Shown here piece by piece: positions 25,812 through 34,937 of a stretch of DNA of 64,000 nucleotides. A model generated the notes under the pieces. It was not told the origin of the DNA. It saw only the letters and a list, made by a program, of their open reading frames with translations, and ran no database searches. The DNA comes from Bradyrhizobium sp. CCBAU 53338 (lineage in GTDB: Bacteria; Pseudomonadota; Alphaproteobacteria; Rhizobiales; Xanthobacteraceae), in contig NZ_CP030048.1 in assembly GCF_015291665.1 (NCBI RefSeq), positions 1,674,001 to 1,738,000 on the forward strand, read 5' to 3'. The position numbers and the translations under genes were made by a program. The first letter of the stretch is position 1; the number at the start of each line of letters is the position of its first letter.

Positions 25812-26057
25812 ATGTTGCCTCAATTCGGTACCGCAGTCCGCAAGAACAAGAGCCTCGCCAGGAACGTCACCGCCGAGATCGGCGGTGCGGCTCCCGAGAA
25901 GGCCACGGTCGACGCCGCATGGCTCGTGCTGGAAGCAGCCAACGACCTCGGCGACCACGCCGCGATCGAAGCCTGCCGCCGCGTCATCGATGCCGAGCTG
26001 AACGGCACGGTGCCGGGCAGCGCGGATACCGATCTCGTGGTTGGGTATTTCCGGTAA
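25812..26057 (+). CDS. Small hypothetical protein downstream of DUF2336 gene
   Basis: 81 residues (MLPQFGTAVRKNKSLARNVT at the start), with GAGGGAG at 25798-25804 as ribosome site. The N-terminus is basic, the rest forms a likely helical pair (AAWLVLEAANDLGDHAAIEACRRVIDAEL). No known motif. Its close spacing to the DUF2336 gene suggests one transcript. Confidence 0.65.
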   Translation: MLPQFGTAVRKNKSLARNVTAEIGGAAPEKATVDAAWLVLEAANDLGDHAAIEACRRVIDAELNGTVPGSADTDLVVGYFR

Positions 26058-26417
26058 AGAGACTGAAGCCGTAGGACTTCTGACGCCGCCGGTTTCGTCG
26101 CGCCGACCGGCAGCGCGTCCCAATGCCCCACCTCTACCTTTGCGCTTATTTCAGACATGATGTAGCCTCCGCTTGCGGTCGCCGAAAGGCGGTCGCGGGC
26201 AATGGGGTTCGGAGCGGTCGCTATGGGCGGCGTGGCTTCCTTGTTGGCGATCTGGCGCAAGCGCGCAGGCGCTCCGAGCGTCGTTTTCTACATGACATTT
26301 TCTGGAAGGCCTCCGGTGCTGCACGTGGCGCATCGGTAGCGCACGATTGCTGATTGCCAGGTAGCGACGGCATTGATGCCGTCATGATTGAGAGCTTCAC
26401 AACGATTGGAGCTGATT
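26058..26417. other. Intergenic region without convincing gene
   Basis: About 360 bp between the small hypothetical and the diheme cytochrome. The minus strand has a start codon at 26158 with a good GGAGG ribosome site, opening a frame that begins MSEISAKVEVGHWDALPVG but runs antisense into the gene at 25812-26057, where its composition turns poor. No tRNA, repeat or strong promoter was seen. Confidence 0.4.
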
Positions 26418-28046
26418 ATGAAATTTGATGTGCGCGTAATATTGATTTCCTTCGCGGCCCTGTTTGGCGTCATCATTTTTGCTGCGGCCGAAGACAAGCC
26501 TCCGTCGGACAACCCCGTGCATCTGCGGCAGGGCTGGACGGCCGACACGGCCGATCGCTGGCATTTCATCTCTCAGGGAACAGCGATCTTCCCCTATGAA
26601 TGGTTTCTCGCGCTCGAGCAGCCGGGCCAGCAGCCCGGGCAAACCGAACTGATCAGCGCGCCGGAGAATTTGCAGCGGCTCGGCTTCCTCGCCGAGCCTG
26701 CAAACCCGACCAGCAATCCCGATGGACTTCCCGTCGGGCTCTACAAGACGCAGGTCGATTTCCCCGATGGCAAGCACGCGTGCTGGAGGGGCAGCTGGCT
26801 CGGATTGGGCTGTGCGGGTTGTCACACCGGGCAAGTCAATTATCGCGGCCAGCAGATCCGCATCGAGGGCGGACCGTCCCATATCGATATCGGCGGCCTG
26901 ACTGGCCAGCTTTCCGCCGCGCTTGCCAAGCTCGGGGATCCGCAGGTCGCCGCGCGGTTCATGGCGCGCGTGAAGCTTCCGGTTCCCGTCGTGACCGCGG
27001 GATTGGGATGCTTCGCTCAGCTTCCTTCGTTTCCGACCTCGCCCGGGACCCCGGATACGATCGGCGGGGCGGGGAGATTGGACGCGCATGGGGCAGGCCT
27101 GAACCAGCTTCTTGCCGGCCCCCTGAACGAGCCCAGGAATTATGCGCCGCTGACCGCGCCGGTGAGATATCCGGTGCTGTGGGATACGCCGCGCTTCAGC
27201 TGGGTGTTGTACAACGCGTCCATTCGCCAGCCGCTGACGCGTAACCTGATCGAGGCGCTCGGCGTCCAGGCGCCCATCAAGCATGACCCCACGATGCTCA
27301 CGCTCAACGTGACCCATGCGGTCGAGATGGAGAATGTGGTCTGGGGACAGCGGGCGCTGATGGATTTGCGTTCGCCGCGCTGGCCCGATGCGATCCTCGG
27401 GGCACCCGATCTCAAGCTCGCCGCGCTCGGTCAGGCGCTGTATGCGAAGACATGCGCCAATTGCCATGCAGTTGCGCCGCCGGCCGCGGCCCCGGGGGCC
27501 TGCGACGAGATCCAGATCCCGGTGTTCGACCTCACGCAGATCGGCACCGATCCCGAGCAGGCGAAGACGTTCGCGAACCGCAGGGTCACGTTGTCGAAGA
27601 TCAGAGGGCCGGACGATATCGCCAACTATGACGCCGCCAGGATCGTCACGGGTAACGTCGCGGAGCAATGGATCGCCAAATCCAACGACAATGCGGCAGC
27701 TGCGGCTGCGATCAATTGCGGGCGTCCAAACGAGTACCGGGGACTGCTCCAGTATCGCGCAAGGCCCCTTAACGGCGTCTGGGCGATGGCGCCCTATCTG
27801 CACAACGGCTCCGTTCCGTCGCTCCATGATCTCCTGCTGCCGCCGGAGCAGCGGCCCAAGACATTCTTTGTCGGCAATTGGGAGTTCGATCCGGTCAACG
27901 TCGGATATGCGATGGCGAGCGAGAGCCCCACCGCGTTCAAATTCGACACCACCTTGCTCGGCAATTCGAACGCCGGACACGCCTATGGAACGGATTTGAA
28001 CGAGGACGACCGGAGGGCGTTGATCGAATATCTCAAGACGCTGTGA
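26418..28046 (+). CDS. Diheme c-type cytochrome, MauG/RoxA-like
   Basis: 542 residues from the ATG at 26418. A signal peptide (VILISFAALFGVIIFAAA) is followed by two heme-binding motifs: CAGCH at 132-136 and CANCH at 346-350. The C-terminal MAPYLHNGSVPSLHDLLLPPEQRP is characteristic of the large diheme group that includes di-heme cytochrome c peroxidase-like proteins and the rubber oxygenases RoxA and RoxB. It should act in the periplasm as a peroxidase or oxygenase. The substrate is unknown. It converges with the methyltransferase gene with 20 bp between stops. Confidence 0.85.
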   Translation: MKFDVRVILISFAALFGVIIFAAAEDKPPSDNPVHLRQGWTADTADRWHFISQGTAIFPYEWFLALEQPGQQPGQTELISAPENLQRLGFLAEPANPTSNPDGLPVGLYKTQVDFPDGKHACWRGSWLGLGCAGCHTGQVNYRGQQIRIEGGPSHIDIGGLTGQLSAALAKLGDPQVAARFMARVKLPVPVVTAGLGCFAQLPSFPTSPGTPDTIGGAGRLDAHGAGLNQLLAGPLNEPRNYAPLTAPVRYPVLWDTPRFSWVLYNASIRQPLTRNLIEALGVQAPIKHDPTMLTLNVTHAVEMENVVWGQRALMDLRSPRWPDAILGAPDLKLAALGQALYAKTCANCHAVAPPAAAPGACDEIQIPVFDLTQIGTDPEQAKTFANRRVTLSKIRGPDDIANYDAARIVTGNVAEQWIAKSNDNAAAAAAINCGRPNEYRGLLQYRARPLNGVWAMAPYLHNGSVPSLHDLLLPPEQRPKTFFVGNWEFDPVNVGYAMASESPTAFKFDTTLLGNSNAGHAYGTDLNEDDRRALIEYLKTL

Positions 28047-28066
28047 GCCCGCTGCAGTCCCTGCAG

Positions 28067-28906
28067 TCAGTCCTTGCGACAGGTGAAGCAGTAATAGGGA
28101 CACGTGCCGTCGGCAAAGGATGCATGCAGCTGCGTGCCGGGAATTCCCGCGAATTCGTGCGATACGCCGAGCAGCACCCGCGGCACGATCTCGTCCGCCA
28201 GTGCCGTTCGCCGCGCGCCGTCGAGCTCCAGCGCGCGTGCCACGTTGGCGGTGATGTCGTCCTCGCAGGTGAGGCGCAGGCGCGACTTGGCCAGCGACTC
28301 GCGCGGATACACGTCTTTCGACCGGTCCTCGAAACAGGCCATCAGGAACACGCCGCCCGGCCTGAGCACGCGGTGGACCTCGTCCAGAAAGCGTCCCATG
28401 TCGCCATAATGCTGGGCGCTCTCGACGTTGACCACGACGTCGAACCTCTCGTCCGCGAACGGCAGGCTGAGCGCATTGCCGACCTGGAATGCCAAATTAT
28501 CCTGATCGGCATAGCGCGCCTTGTTGAAGCGGATCGCCGGCTTGCAGATGTCGAGCCCGGTGTAACTGCGCGGATGGAGATAGCGCGCAATGTAGGATGC
28601 GCCGCCGCCGCGACCGCATCCGACCTCCAGCACATCCTTGCCCTCGATCGCAGCTCCCGACACCGTGTGGTGGTAGAGCTGGATCGCATAGCGATCGGGC
28701 TCGTCGACGGCTTGCAGCGCGACCTGCTCGCCGTTCAGCGAGGCATAGCCGTAATTGAGAAATCGGATCGCGGCGTCCTGGTCGAGACTGCTCAGCAGGG
28801 AGTACCAGGCGTTGGTGAAAAGGTGGCGCGCGGCGCGCGAATAAAACAGCTTTACGACGGCCTGATGTATCGGGTTCGCCGCTGTCGGATACGGATCCTG
28901 CTTCAC
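28067..28906 (-). CDS. Class I SAM-dependent methyltransferase
   Basis: 279 residues. Motif I is VLEVGCGRGGG, followed by YTGLDICKPAI (the acidic residue binding the SAM ribose) and the later RFLDEVHRVLRPGGVFLMACFED of methyltransferase family 11/25. The overall pattern resembles small-molecule or lipid O-methyltransferases such as the phthiotriol type. The C-terminus has CPYYCFTCRKD with three Cys residues. Its start is 162 bp from the start of the divergent cyclase gene. Substrate unknown. Confidence 0.85.
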   Translation of the reverse strand: MKQDPYPTAANPIHQAVVKLFYSRAARHLFTNAWYSLLSSLDQDAAIRFLNYGYASLNGEQVALQAVDEPDRYAIQLYHHTVSGAAIEGKDVLEVGCGRGGGASYIARYLHPRSYTGLDICKPAIRFNKARYADQDNLAFQVGNALSLPFADERFDVVVNVESAQHYGDMGRFLDEVHRVLRPGGVFLMACFEDRSKDVYPRESLAKSRLRLTCEDDITANVARALELDGARRTALADEIVPRVLLGVSHEFAGIPGTQLHASFADGTCPYYCFTCRKD

Positions 28907-29067
28907 GGATGAATACTCTCACGCGAAAATGGGGAACGCTTCCACCGGAAAGCATGGGCCAGTGCCTTCGATGCGTCAACAATGGCGACGCTTGCCTGCC
29001 ACGATTGACTTCATTTCGAGGGGGCATATACTTTAGGTTTAGTACAGATAATGCTGGACCCGCGTGG

Positions 29068-32000
29068 ATGACTGGGCAGGTTGCTGCCTGGTTGGAGAAG
29101 GTCGGCCTCCCTCAATACCAGAAGTCCTTTTCTGACCACGGCATTGATTTCGATATTCTTTCCGAGATTACGGATCGCGATCTCGCGACCATGGGCGTCG
29201 TGCTCGGGCACCGGCGCAGGCTGTTGCGTTCGATTGCAGAGCTGGACGTTCCGAAGGCGCGTCTCGTCGCACCCAAAGTGGACGCGGGCGCCGAGCGGCG
29301 GCAGCTCACGATCATGTTCTGCGATCTCGTCGGCTCGACGGCTCTGTCGCAGCAATTCGATCCCGAGGAGATGCGCGAGATCCTGCAGGCCTATCGCGAG
29401 GCGGCGACTGCCGTCATCGCGAGTTACGACGGCATCGTCTCGCGTCTGGTGGGCGACGGCATCCTTTCATATTTCGGCTATCCGTCCGCGCACGAGGACG
29501 ATGCCGAGCGCGCCGTTCGTGCCGGGCTCGAGATCACTGCGGCGGTCCAGGCCATCGACGTGCAGCCGGGCTTGCGGCTGGAGGTGCGGATCGGCATCGC
29601 GACCGGGCTCGTGGTCGTCGGCGATCTCATTGCAAAGGGCGCCTCGAGCCGGCTCGAGGTGATCGGCGAGACGCCCAACCTCGCGGCGCGGATGCAGGCG
29701 TTCGCCGATCCCGGCTCGGTCATCATCGCGGCCTCGACGCGCCGGCTGGTCGGCAATCTGTTTCAGCTCCGCGAGCTCGGCACGCGCGCGATCAAGGGAT
29801 TCAGCGATCCGGTCGAAGTCTGGGCGGTGGATCGTCCATCGCCGCTCGCGAGCCGCTTTGAAGCCTATCGCTGCGCGGGCCTCGCCGGATTCGTCGGCCG
29901 CGAGCACGAGCTCGAGCGCCTCGCCGAGTGCAGGCAGCGGGCCTGGCGCGGCCAGGGGCAGGTCGTGCTGATCTCGGGCGAGCCCGGCATCGGCAAGTCG
30001 CGACTTGCGGAGCATTTCCTCGATGAGCGGATCGGCGCGGAGCCGCACATCCGCCTGCGCTATCAGTGCTCGCCGCATCATCGCGCCAGCGCGCTCTATC
30101 CCGTCATCACGCAGCTCCAGCGCGCCGCGAAGATCAGCGCCGGCGACGGCAACGCGCAGCGGCTGCGCAAGCTCGAAGCGCTGCTCGGGCGCAGCGACCT
30201 GAAGACGCCGACGCTGGTGCCGCTGTTTGCGGATCTGCTGTCGATCGCCACCGGCGGACGCTATCCGCCGCTCGACTGGACGCCGCAGCAACTGCGGCGC
30301 AACACGCTGGCCGCGCTGATCCAGCGCCTGCAGCGCCTGTGCGCCGAGGCACCGGTGATCTGCATCGTCGAGGACCTGCATTGGGCGGACGCGACATCGC
30401 TCGAGCTGCTCGGGCTTGCGGTCAGGCTCGCCGACCAGCTTCGTCTGCTGCTGGTCCTGACGTTCCGCAACGAATTCAAGCTGCCATGGATGGGCCCGGC
30501 GAATTTGACGACCCTGGAGCTCGGACGGCTCAAGGAAACCGACGTCCAGCGCTTGATTGCCGAAGTGATCGGAAGTCGCGCGGTCCCGTCCGAGCTGGTC
30601 AGTCAGATCGCGGCGCGGACCGATGGCATCCCGTTGTTCGTCGAGGAGCTGACGCGCACCGTGCTCGAGATGGGCGTCCTCGAAAAGGGAGCGGGCGGCC
30701 GCTACCGGATCGCCGGCAGCCTGCCGCGCCTGTCGATCCCGACCACACTCCAGGATTCGCTGATGGCACGGCTCGACCGGCTCGGGCCGGCGAAGGAGAT
30801 CGCGCAGATCTGTGCCGTCATCGGCCGCGAATTCTCCGACGGGCTGCTGCGCGAGATCGCCGACAGGGACGACGCCGAGCTCGATGCCCGGCTCGCCCAG
30901 CTCGAAGGCGCCGAGTTGATTTTCCGCAACAGGTCCGCGCCTGAAGGCGTCTATGCTTTCAAGCACGCGCTGGTGCAGGACACCGCCTATGAGAGCCTGC
31001 TCAGGAGCAGCCGGCGGCGCTTGCACGAGCGCATCGCGGTCGTGCTCCAGGAGAAATTCAAGGACATCGCCGCAGCTTCACCTGAGATTGCCGCGCATCA
31101 TCTGACGCAGGCCGGTCTCGTCGAGGACGCCGTTGAGTGGTGGGGCAAGGCCGGCGACCGGTCCCTGCGCAGCTCGGCCTATCCCGAGGCGATCGCGCAT
31201 CTGACCAAGGCCATCGGCCTTGCGGAGGGCCTGAGCGAAAGCCCCGCAGGGCAGAGCCGGCGGCTGCAATTGCAGATCGCCTATGGCAACGCGCTGATCG
31301 CAACGCGCGGCTATGGCGCGCCGGAGACCTCGGTCGCGTTCGCACGCGCGCGCGAGCTCGCCTCCGGGCTCAAGGGCGCCCCCGAACGGTTCGCCGCGAC
31401 TTACGGCCTGTGGGTCGGAAGCCTCGTGCGCAGCGAGCTCGGATCGATGCAGGAGCTGGCGCAGGCGTTCCTCGACGATACCGCCGACCGGCCCGATGCG
31501 CCGGAGGCGGGGATCGCGCACCGTGTTTGCGGCATGACGCGCTGGTTCGAGGGCAATTTCGTCGATGCCAGGCGGCATCTCGAGCAGGCGCTCGCGATCT
31601 ACCGCGACGAGCACGACCGCAATCTCGCGTTCCTCTATGGCCACGACTACGGCATCGCGGCCGCCATCTACCTCGCGCTGGTGCTGTGGCCGCTCGGCGA
31701 AGTCGATCGCGCCGAGCAATTGGCGCAGGAGGCGATCCGCCGTGCCACCGACAGTGGCCATATCGCGACGATGGTCTACGCGCATTTCCACAAGATCGTG
31801 CTCGACGCGGTGCGCGGCAATCCTGAAGGCGCGCGGCCCCATGTCGATGCCGTGATCGAGCTCAGCCGCGAGCACGGACTTCTGCTCTACACGCGGGCCG
31901 GAAAATTCTGGAACGGCTGGATCCGCTGCCGTCTCGGCGAGCCGGCCGCGGGACTCAAGGAGATGGAGGATTCCATCGCGCTGCCGCTGGTCGGCAAGAT

Positions 32001-32451
32001 GGCAACCGGGCTCTACGTGCCCTTGACCTGGACGCTGCTGGCCGAAGCCAAGGCCGGCGAAGGGCAGTTCGACGAGGCGCTCGCGATCCTCGACGAGCAG
32101 CTCGCCGAGGTGGAGCGGACGGGGCAGGAGTGGTTCACGCCGGAGATCCAGCGCTGGCGCGGCGAGCTGCTGCTGCGCAAGGACCCGATCGATATCGTCG
32201 CCGCGGAAGCGGCGTTCACCCGGGCCATCGCGACCGCGCGGGCACAGCAGACTGCGACATACGAGCTGCGCGCCGCGCTCTCGCTGGCGAGACTCTACCA
32301 GGCGAGCGGAACGGATGCGCAGGCGCGGAGCGTGCTCGGTCCGGTGATCGGGACATTCACCAGCGCGAAGGAGTTGCCGGAGATTGTCGAGGCACGGGCG
32401 GCCATGGAGCGTTCCAGCAAGACCAGCCCATGCGCAAATCCATGCGACTGA
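29068..32451 (+). CDS. SAM-domain adenylate cyclase with AAA ATPase and TPR region
   Basis: 1127 residues from the ATG at 29068; a further upstream ATG at 28909 adds poor-quality sequence. Order: a SAM (sterile alpha motif) domain at 1-60 (AAWLEKVGLPQYQKSFSDHG), a class III nucleotide cyclase domain at about 75-250 with both metal-binding Asp residues (D86 in FCDLVGST, D130 in LVGDGI), an AAA-type ATPase at about 272-650 with Walker A GEPGIGKS at 304-311, and a helical TPR-like region to the end. This layout is known in Bradyrhizobium and actinobacterial cyclase/LuxR-type ATPases. It is probably a cytosolic cAMP enzyme regulated by ATP-driven assembly. The last bases overlap the next gene. 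Confidence 0.9.
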   Translation: MTGQVAAWLEKVGLPQYQKSFSDHGIDFDILSEITDRDLATMGVVLGHRRRLLRSIAELDVPKARLVAPKVDAGAERRQLTIMFCDLVGSTALSQQFDPEEMREILQAYREAATAVIASYDGIVSRLVGDGILSYFGYPSAHEDDAERAVRAGLEITAAVQAIDVQPGLRLEVRIGIATGLVVVGDLIAKGASSRLEVIGETPNLAARMQAFADPGSVIIAASTRRLVGNLFQLRELGTRAIKGFSDPVEVWAVDRPSPLASRFEAYRCAGLAGFVGREHELERLAECRQRAWRGQGQVVLISGEPGIGKSRLAEHFLDERIGAEPHIRLRYQCSPHHRASALYPVITQLQRAAKISAGDGNAQRLRKLEALLGRSDLKTPTLVPLFADLLSIATGGRYPPLDWTPQQLRRNTLAALIQRLQRLCAEAPVICIVEDLHWADATSLELLGLAVRLADQLRLLLVLTFRNEFKLPWMGPANLTTLELGRLKETDVQRLIAEVIGSRAVPSELVSQIAARTDGIPLFVEELTRTVLEMGVLEKGAGGRYRIAGSLPRLSIPTTLQDSLMARLDRLGPAKEIAQICAVIGREFSDGLLREIADRDDAELDARLAQLEGAELIFRNRSAPEGVYAFKHALVQDTAYESLLRSSRRRLHERIAVVLQEKFKDIAAASPEIAAHHLTQAGLVEDAVEWWGKAGDRSLRSSAYPEAIAHLTKAIGLAEGLSESPAGQSRRLQLQIAYGNALIATRGYGAPETSVAFARARELASGLKGAPERFAATYGLWVGSLVRSELGSMQELAQAFLDDTADRPDAPEAGIAHRVCGMTRWFEGNFVDARRHLEQALAIYRDEHDRNLAFLYGHDYGIAAAIYLALVLWPLGEVDRAEQLAQEAIRRATDSGHIATMVYAHFHKIVLDAVRGNPEGARPHVDAVIELSREHGLLLYTRAGKFWNGWIRCRLGEPAAGLKEMEDSIALPLVGKMATGLYVPLTWTLLAEAKAGEGQFDEALAILDEQLAEVERTGQEWFTPEIQRWRGELLLRKDPIDIVAAEAAFTRAIATARAQQTATYELRAALSLARLYQASGTDAQARSVLGPVIGTFTSAKELPEIVEARAAMERSSKTSPCANPCD

Positions 32452-32978
32452 AAACATTCTTGTACTTTGCCGATTTCGTGTTCTACCCCCTCGCAAGTGC
32501 CGCGCTGGTCGTGGTCGCGTTGCAGTTGAAAGAGCCGCTGCGCTGGGACGAGGCGGCGATCGGATTTGCCTGCGGGCTATTGCTCTGGAGCCTCGCCGAA
32601 TACGTCATTCACCGTTTCGCCCTGCATGGTCCGGCCTATCTCGCCGCCCTGCACGACATGCACCATTCCGATCCGCGCGCGCTGGTCGGCTCGCCGCTCT
32701 GGCTGAGCCTGGGCTCGATCTGTCTGGGATCGTTGCTGCCGGTATGGCTGCTGGTCGGATTCGGCAGCGCCTGCACCGTCACGGCGGGACTGATGCTGGG
32801 CTACATCTATTTCGGTGCGCTTCACCACATCATCCACCATCTTCCGGTGAAGCGCGGCGGCTATCTCTGGCGGCTGAAGCGCCGTCATGCGCGCCATCAC
32901 TACGGCCAGCGGCCGTGCAATTTCGGCGTGGTCACCAGCATGTGGGACCGCGTGTTCGGAACGTATTGCCCCGAATAG
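32430..32978 (+). CDS. Fatty acid hydroxylase/sterol desaturase family membrane protein
   Basis: 182 residues from the ATG at 32430, overlapping the cyclase gene by 22 bp. Two hydrophobic hairpins carry the diiron histidine clusters of the family: HRFALHG, HDMHHSD, HHIIHH and HARHH. Members hydroxylate or desaturate lipids, carotenoids or sterols at the inner membrane. A similar size is seen for beta-carotene hydroxylase-like proteins. The overlap indicates translational coupling with the cyclase, though a functional link is not obvious. Confidence 0.85.
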   Translation: MRKSMRLKTFLYFADFVFYPLASAALVVVALQLKEPLRWDEAAIGFACGLLLWSLAEYVIHRFALHGPAYLAALHDMHHSDPRALVGSPLWLSLGSICLGSLLPVWLLVGFGSACTVTAGLMLGYIYFGALHHIIHHLPVKRGGYLWRLKRRHARHHYGQRPCNFGVVTSMWDRVFGTYCPE

Positions 32979-33030
32979 CCGGCGGTCGGCGCATGCTTCG
33001 ATGAGTGCGGTTGCCAGCTACGTATTGCGG

Positions 33031-33057
33031 CCACTTCTCCCCGTCGGGGAGAGGTGG
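33031..33057. repeat. Intergenic palindrome after the hydroxylase gene
   Basis: CCACTTCTCCCCG at 33031-33043 is the near-perfect reverse complement of CGGGGAGAGGTGG at 33045-33057 (one T-G pair). It could work as a transcription end for the preceding genes, though no T run follows, or belong to a dispersed repeat family. It lies just outside the left end of the insertion sequence. Confidence 0.55.
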
Positions 33058-33069
33058 AAGCACGGTCCT

Positions 33070-34425
33070 AACCGGCTACATGGGTAACAGAATAGACCGG
33101 CGACATGGGTAACAGGTCAACTGTCGGCAGGGAGGACCCTGCCGATGGGTTGGAAGGAGACCTGTGCCGTGGAAGAGCGGATGCGCTTTATGGTGGCGGT
33201 TGAGAAGGGCGAGGAGTCGTTTGCCGCGATCTGCCGGCGGTTCGATGTAAGCCGCCGGATTGGATACAAGTGGCTGGCGCGCTTCGAAGAGGAAGGGGTT
33301 GCCGGTCTGCTCGACCGTTCGCGAGCGCCGGCGCATCATCCGCAAGCAATTGTCCCGAAGGTCGCGGAGCGCTGCCTCGAGGTGCGTCGGGCACATCCGA
33401 CCTGGGGGCCGAGGAAGGTTCGGGCCTATTTGAAGCGCGCCGCGCCCAAAACGGCTTGGCCGGCGACGAGCACGATCGGGGAGCTGTTCGACCGCGAGGG
33501 GTTGACGGTGAAGCGCAAGCTGCGCCGGCGTAGCCCGCCATCGAGTGCGCCGTTTGCCGGTTGCGAGGCCGCCAACGACGTCTGGTGCATCGACTTCAAG
33601 GGTTGGTTCCTGACCGGCGACGGCAAGCGGTGTGAACCGCTGACGTTGACCGACGCTCATAGCCGCTACCTGTTGCGCTGCCAGGCCCTCTCCCGGACGG
33701 ATACCGACCATGTCTGGCCGGTGCTGGATGCGGCCTTCCGCGAGTTCGGGCTGCCCCGTTACCTGCGGTCGGACAACGGCTCTCCCTTTGCGTCGACCGG
33801 CGCGGGCGGGCTGTCGCAACTGTCGGTGAAACTGATCAAGGCCGGCGTGACGCCGGAACGCATTGCCCCGGGCAAGCCGCAGCAGAACGGCCGTCACGAG
33901 CGCATGCATCTCACTCTGTTGCAGGATGTGGCCAATCCGCCGGCGCACAGCATGCGCGAACAACTGAAGCGACTACGCAGCTTCCAGCGGCTCTACAACG
34001 AAGAACGTCCGCACCAGTCACTCGACGATGCGACGCCGGCCGAGCGCTATCGAGCTTCACCGCGACGCTTCGACGGCATCCTGCGCTCGCCGGAGTATGG
34101 AGATCGGGAGGTGCGCCGGGTTCGGCACAACGGAGAGATCAAACTCGACGGCAAGTTCATCTACATCACCGCAGCTCTGGCGGGTGAGCCGGTCGGCCTG
34201 GCTGAAGCTGAAGATGGCTGGATAGTCAGCTACGGCCCGATCACGCTCGGCACCATCGCTCACCATGCAGACGAACTGCGACGCCCTAAACGCAAAGGCC
34301 GTGGACTTGGGGACAACGCTGCGCGTTGCCCCCAGGGTCCACAGCCCCAACAACAACAGACCTGAACGAAACGAGAATTGTGTTACCCATGTCGTCGGTT
34401 TGATCTGTTACCTATGTCGCCGGTT
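33070..34425 (+). mobile_element. Insertion sequence, IS481-type, complete
   Basis: 1356 bp bounded by inverted repeats of about 45 bp: 33070-33115 against 34380-34425 in reverse complement, 39 of 46 positions the same. Each end contains two direct copies of an ACCGGCGACATGGGTAACAG-type unit, spaced about 26 bp apart, so the four copies may be transposase-binding sites. One intact transposase gene lies between. I could not see a target site duplication next to the ends. The element sits between the hydroxylase gene and a minus-strand small gene and interrupts neither. Confidence 0.8.
33145..34365 (+). CDS. IS481 family transposase
   Basis: 406 residues from the ATG at 33145 with GGGAGG at 33130-33135 upstream. 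The N-terminal helix-turn-helix (ESFAAICRRFDVSRRIGYKWLARFEEEGVAG-type region, residues about 24-55) is followed by an rve-type DDE integrase core: Asp in WCIDFKGWF, Asp in LRSDNGSPFAS and Glu in QQNGRHERMH. The length is normal, and no frameshift is seen, so the element may still be active. The C-terminal 100 residues form a beta-rich extra domain typical for the longer members. Confidence 0.9.
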   Translation: MGWKETCAVEERMRFMVAVEKGEESFAAICRRFDVSRRIGYKWLARFEEEGVAGLLDRSRAPAHHPQAIVPKVAERCLEVRRAHPTWGPRKVRAYLKRAAPKTAWPATSTIGELFDREGLTVKRKLRRRSPPSSAPFAGCEAANDVWCIDFKGWFLTGDGKRCEPLTLTDAHSRYLLRCQALSRTDTDHVWPVLDAAFREFGLPRYLRSDNGSPFASTGAGGLSQLSVKLIKAGVTPERIAPGKPQQNGRHERMHLTLLQDVANPPAHSMREQLKRLRSFQRLYNEERPHQSLDDATPAERYRASPRRFDGILRSPEYGDREVRRVRHNGEIKLDGKFIYITAALAGEPVGLAEAEDGWIVSYGPITLGTIAHHADELRRPKRKGRGLGDNAARCPQGPQPQQQQT

Positions 34426-34436
34426 GCTCAGCACCA

Positions 34437-34799
34437 TCATCCGCAATTCCAGATCGCGCCGATCGGCGTCCGCGTCCAGCACGGACCGAAGCTGCCGCCG
34501 TTGTAGCGGGATCCGCCGAAGCCGGGCCGGCCGAAATAGCGCCACTCGCCGTCGTAGTAGCGGTAATAGCTCGGCACCGGGTCGATATACCAGGGACGCT
34601 GGTTTTCGCGCGCGTAGCGCCGGAAGCCGTTCTTCTGCATGAAGATCGGCTGGCTGTTGCTCAGCGGCTGGCGATAGCCCGGCAGGAAGCCGTAGCCGCG
34701 CCAGGCTTGCCCGTGCTTTTTGTGAATGGACGCCGCAGGTGCGGTGACCGGCAGCAGCGACAAAGTGACAGCAACAAACAGACACAGGAAGCGCGACAT
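34437..34799 (-). CDS. Small exported Tyr/Arg-rich hypothetical protein
   Basis: 120 residues from the ATG whose complement is at 34797-34799; a longer frame begins at 34835. A signal peptide (FLCLFVAVTLSLLPVTAPAAS) is followed by a Tyr-, Arg-, Gly- and Trp-rich mature part ending PCWTRTPIGAIWNCG. Small secreted proteins of this composition are frequent in Bradyrhizobium; the function is unknown. The stop codon lies 11 bp from the right end of the insertion sequence. Confidence 0.7.
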   Translation of the reverse strand: MSRFLCLFVAVTLSLLPVTAPAASIHKKHGQAWRGYGFLPGYRQPLSNSQPIFMQKNGFRRYARENQRPWYIDPVPSYYRYYDGEWRYFGRPGFGGSRYNGGSFGPCWTRTPIGAIWNCG

Positions 34800-34937
34800 G
34801 ATCAGACCATAGACAGCCGATGGCGGGAAAGCCATTCAAATCAGAGTCGGATTCACCTTGCACGCCGGTTCGAACATGGCGGCGTGCCCCGGTGAGGGTT
34901 ACAAGTCGACAAGTGCTGGTTCGATGAAAGGTGCTCC

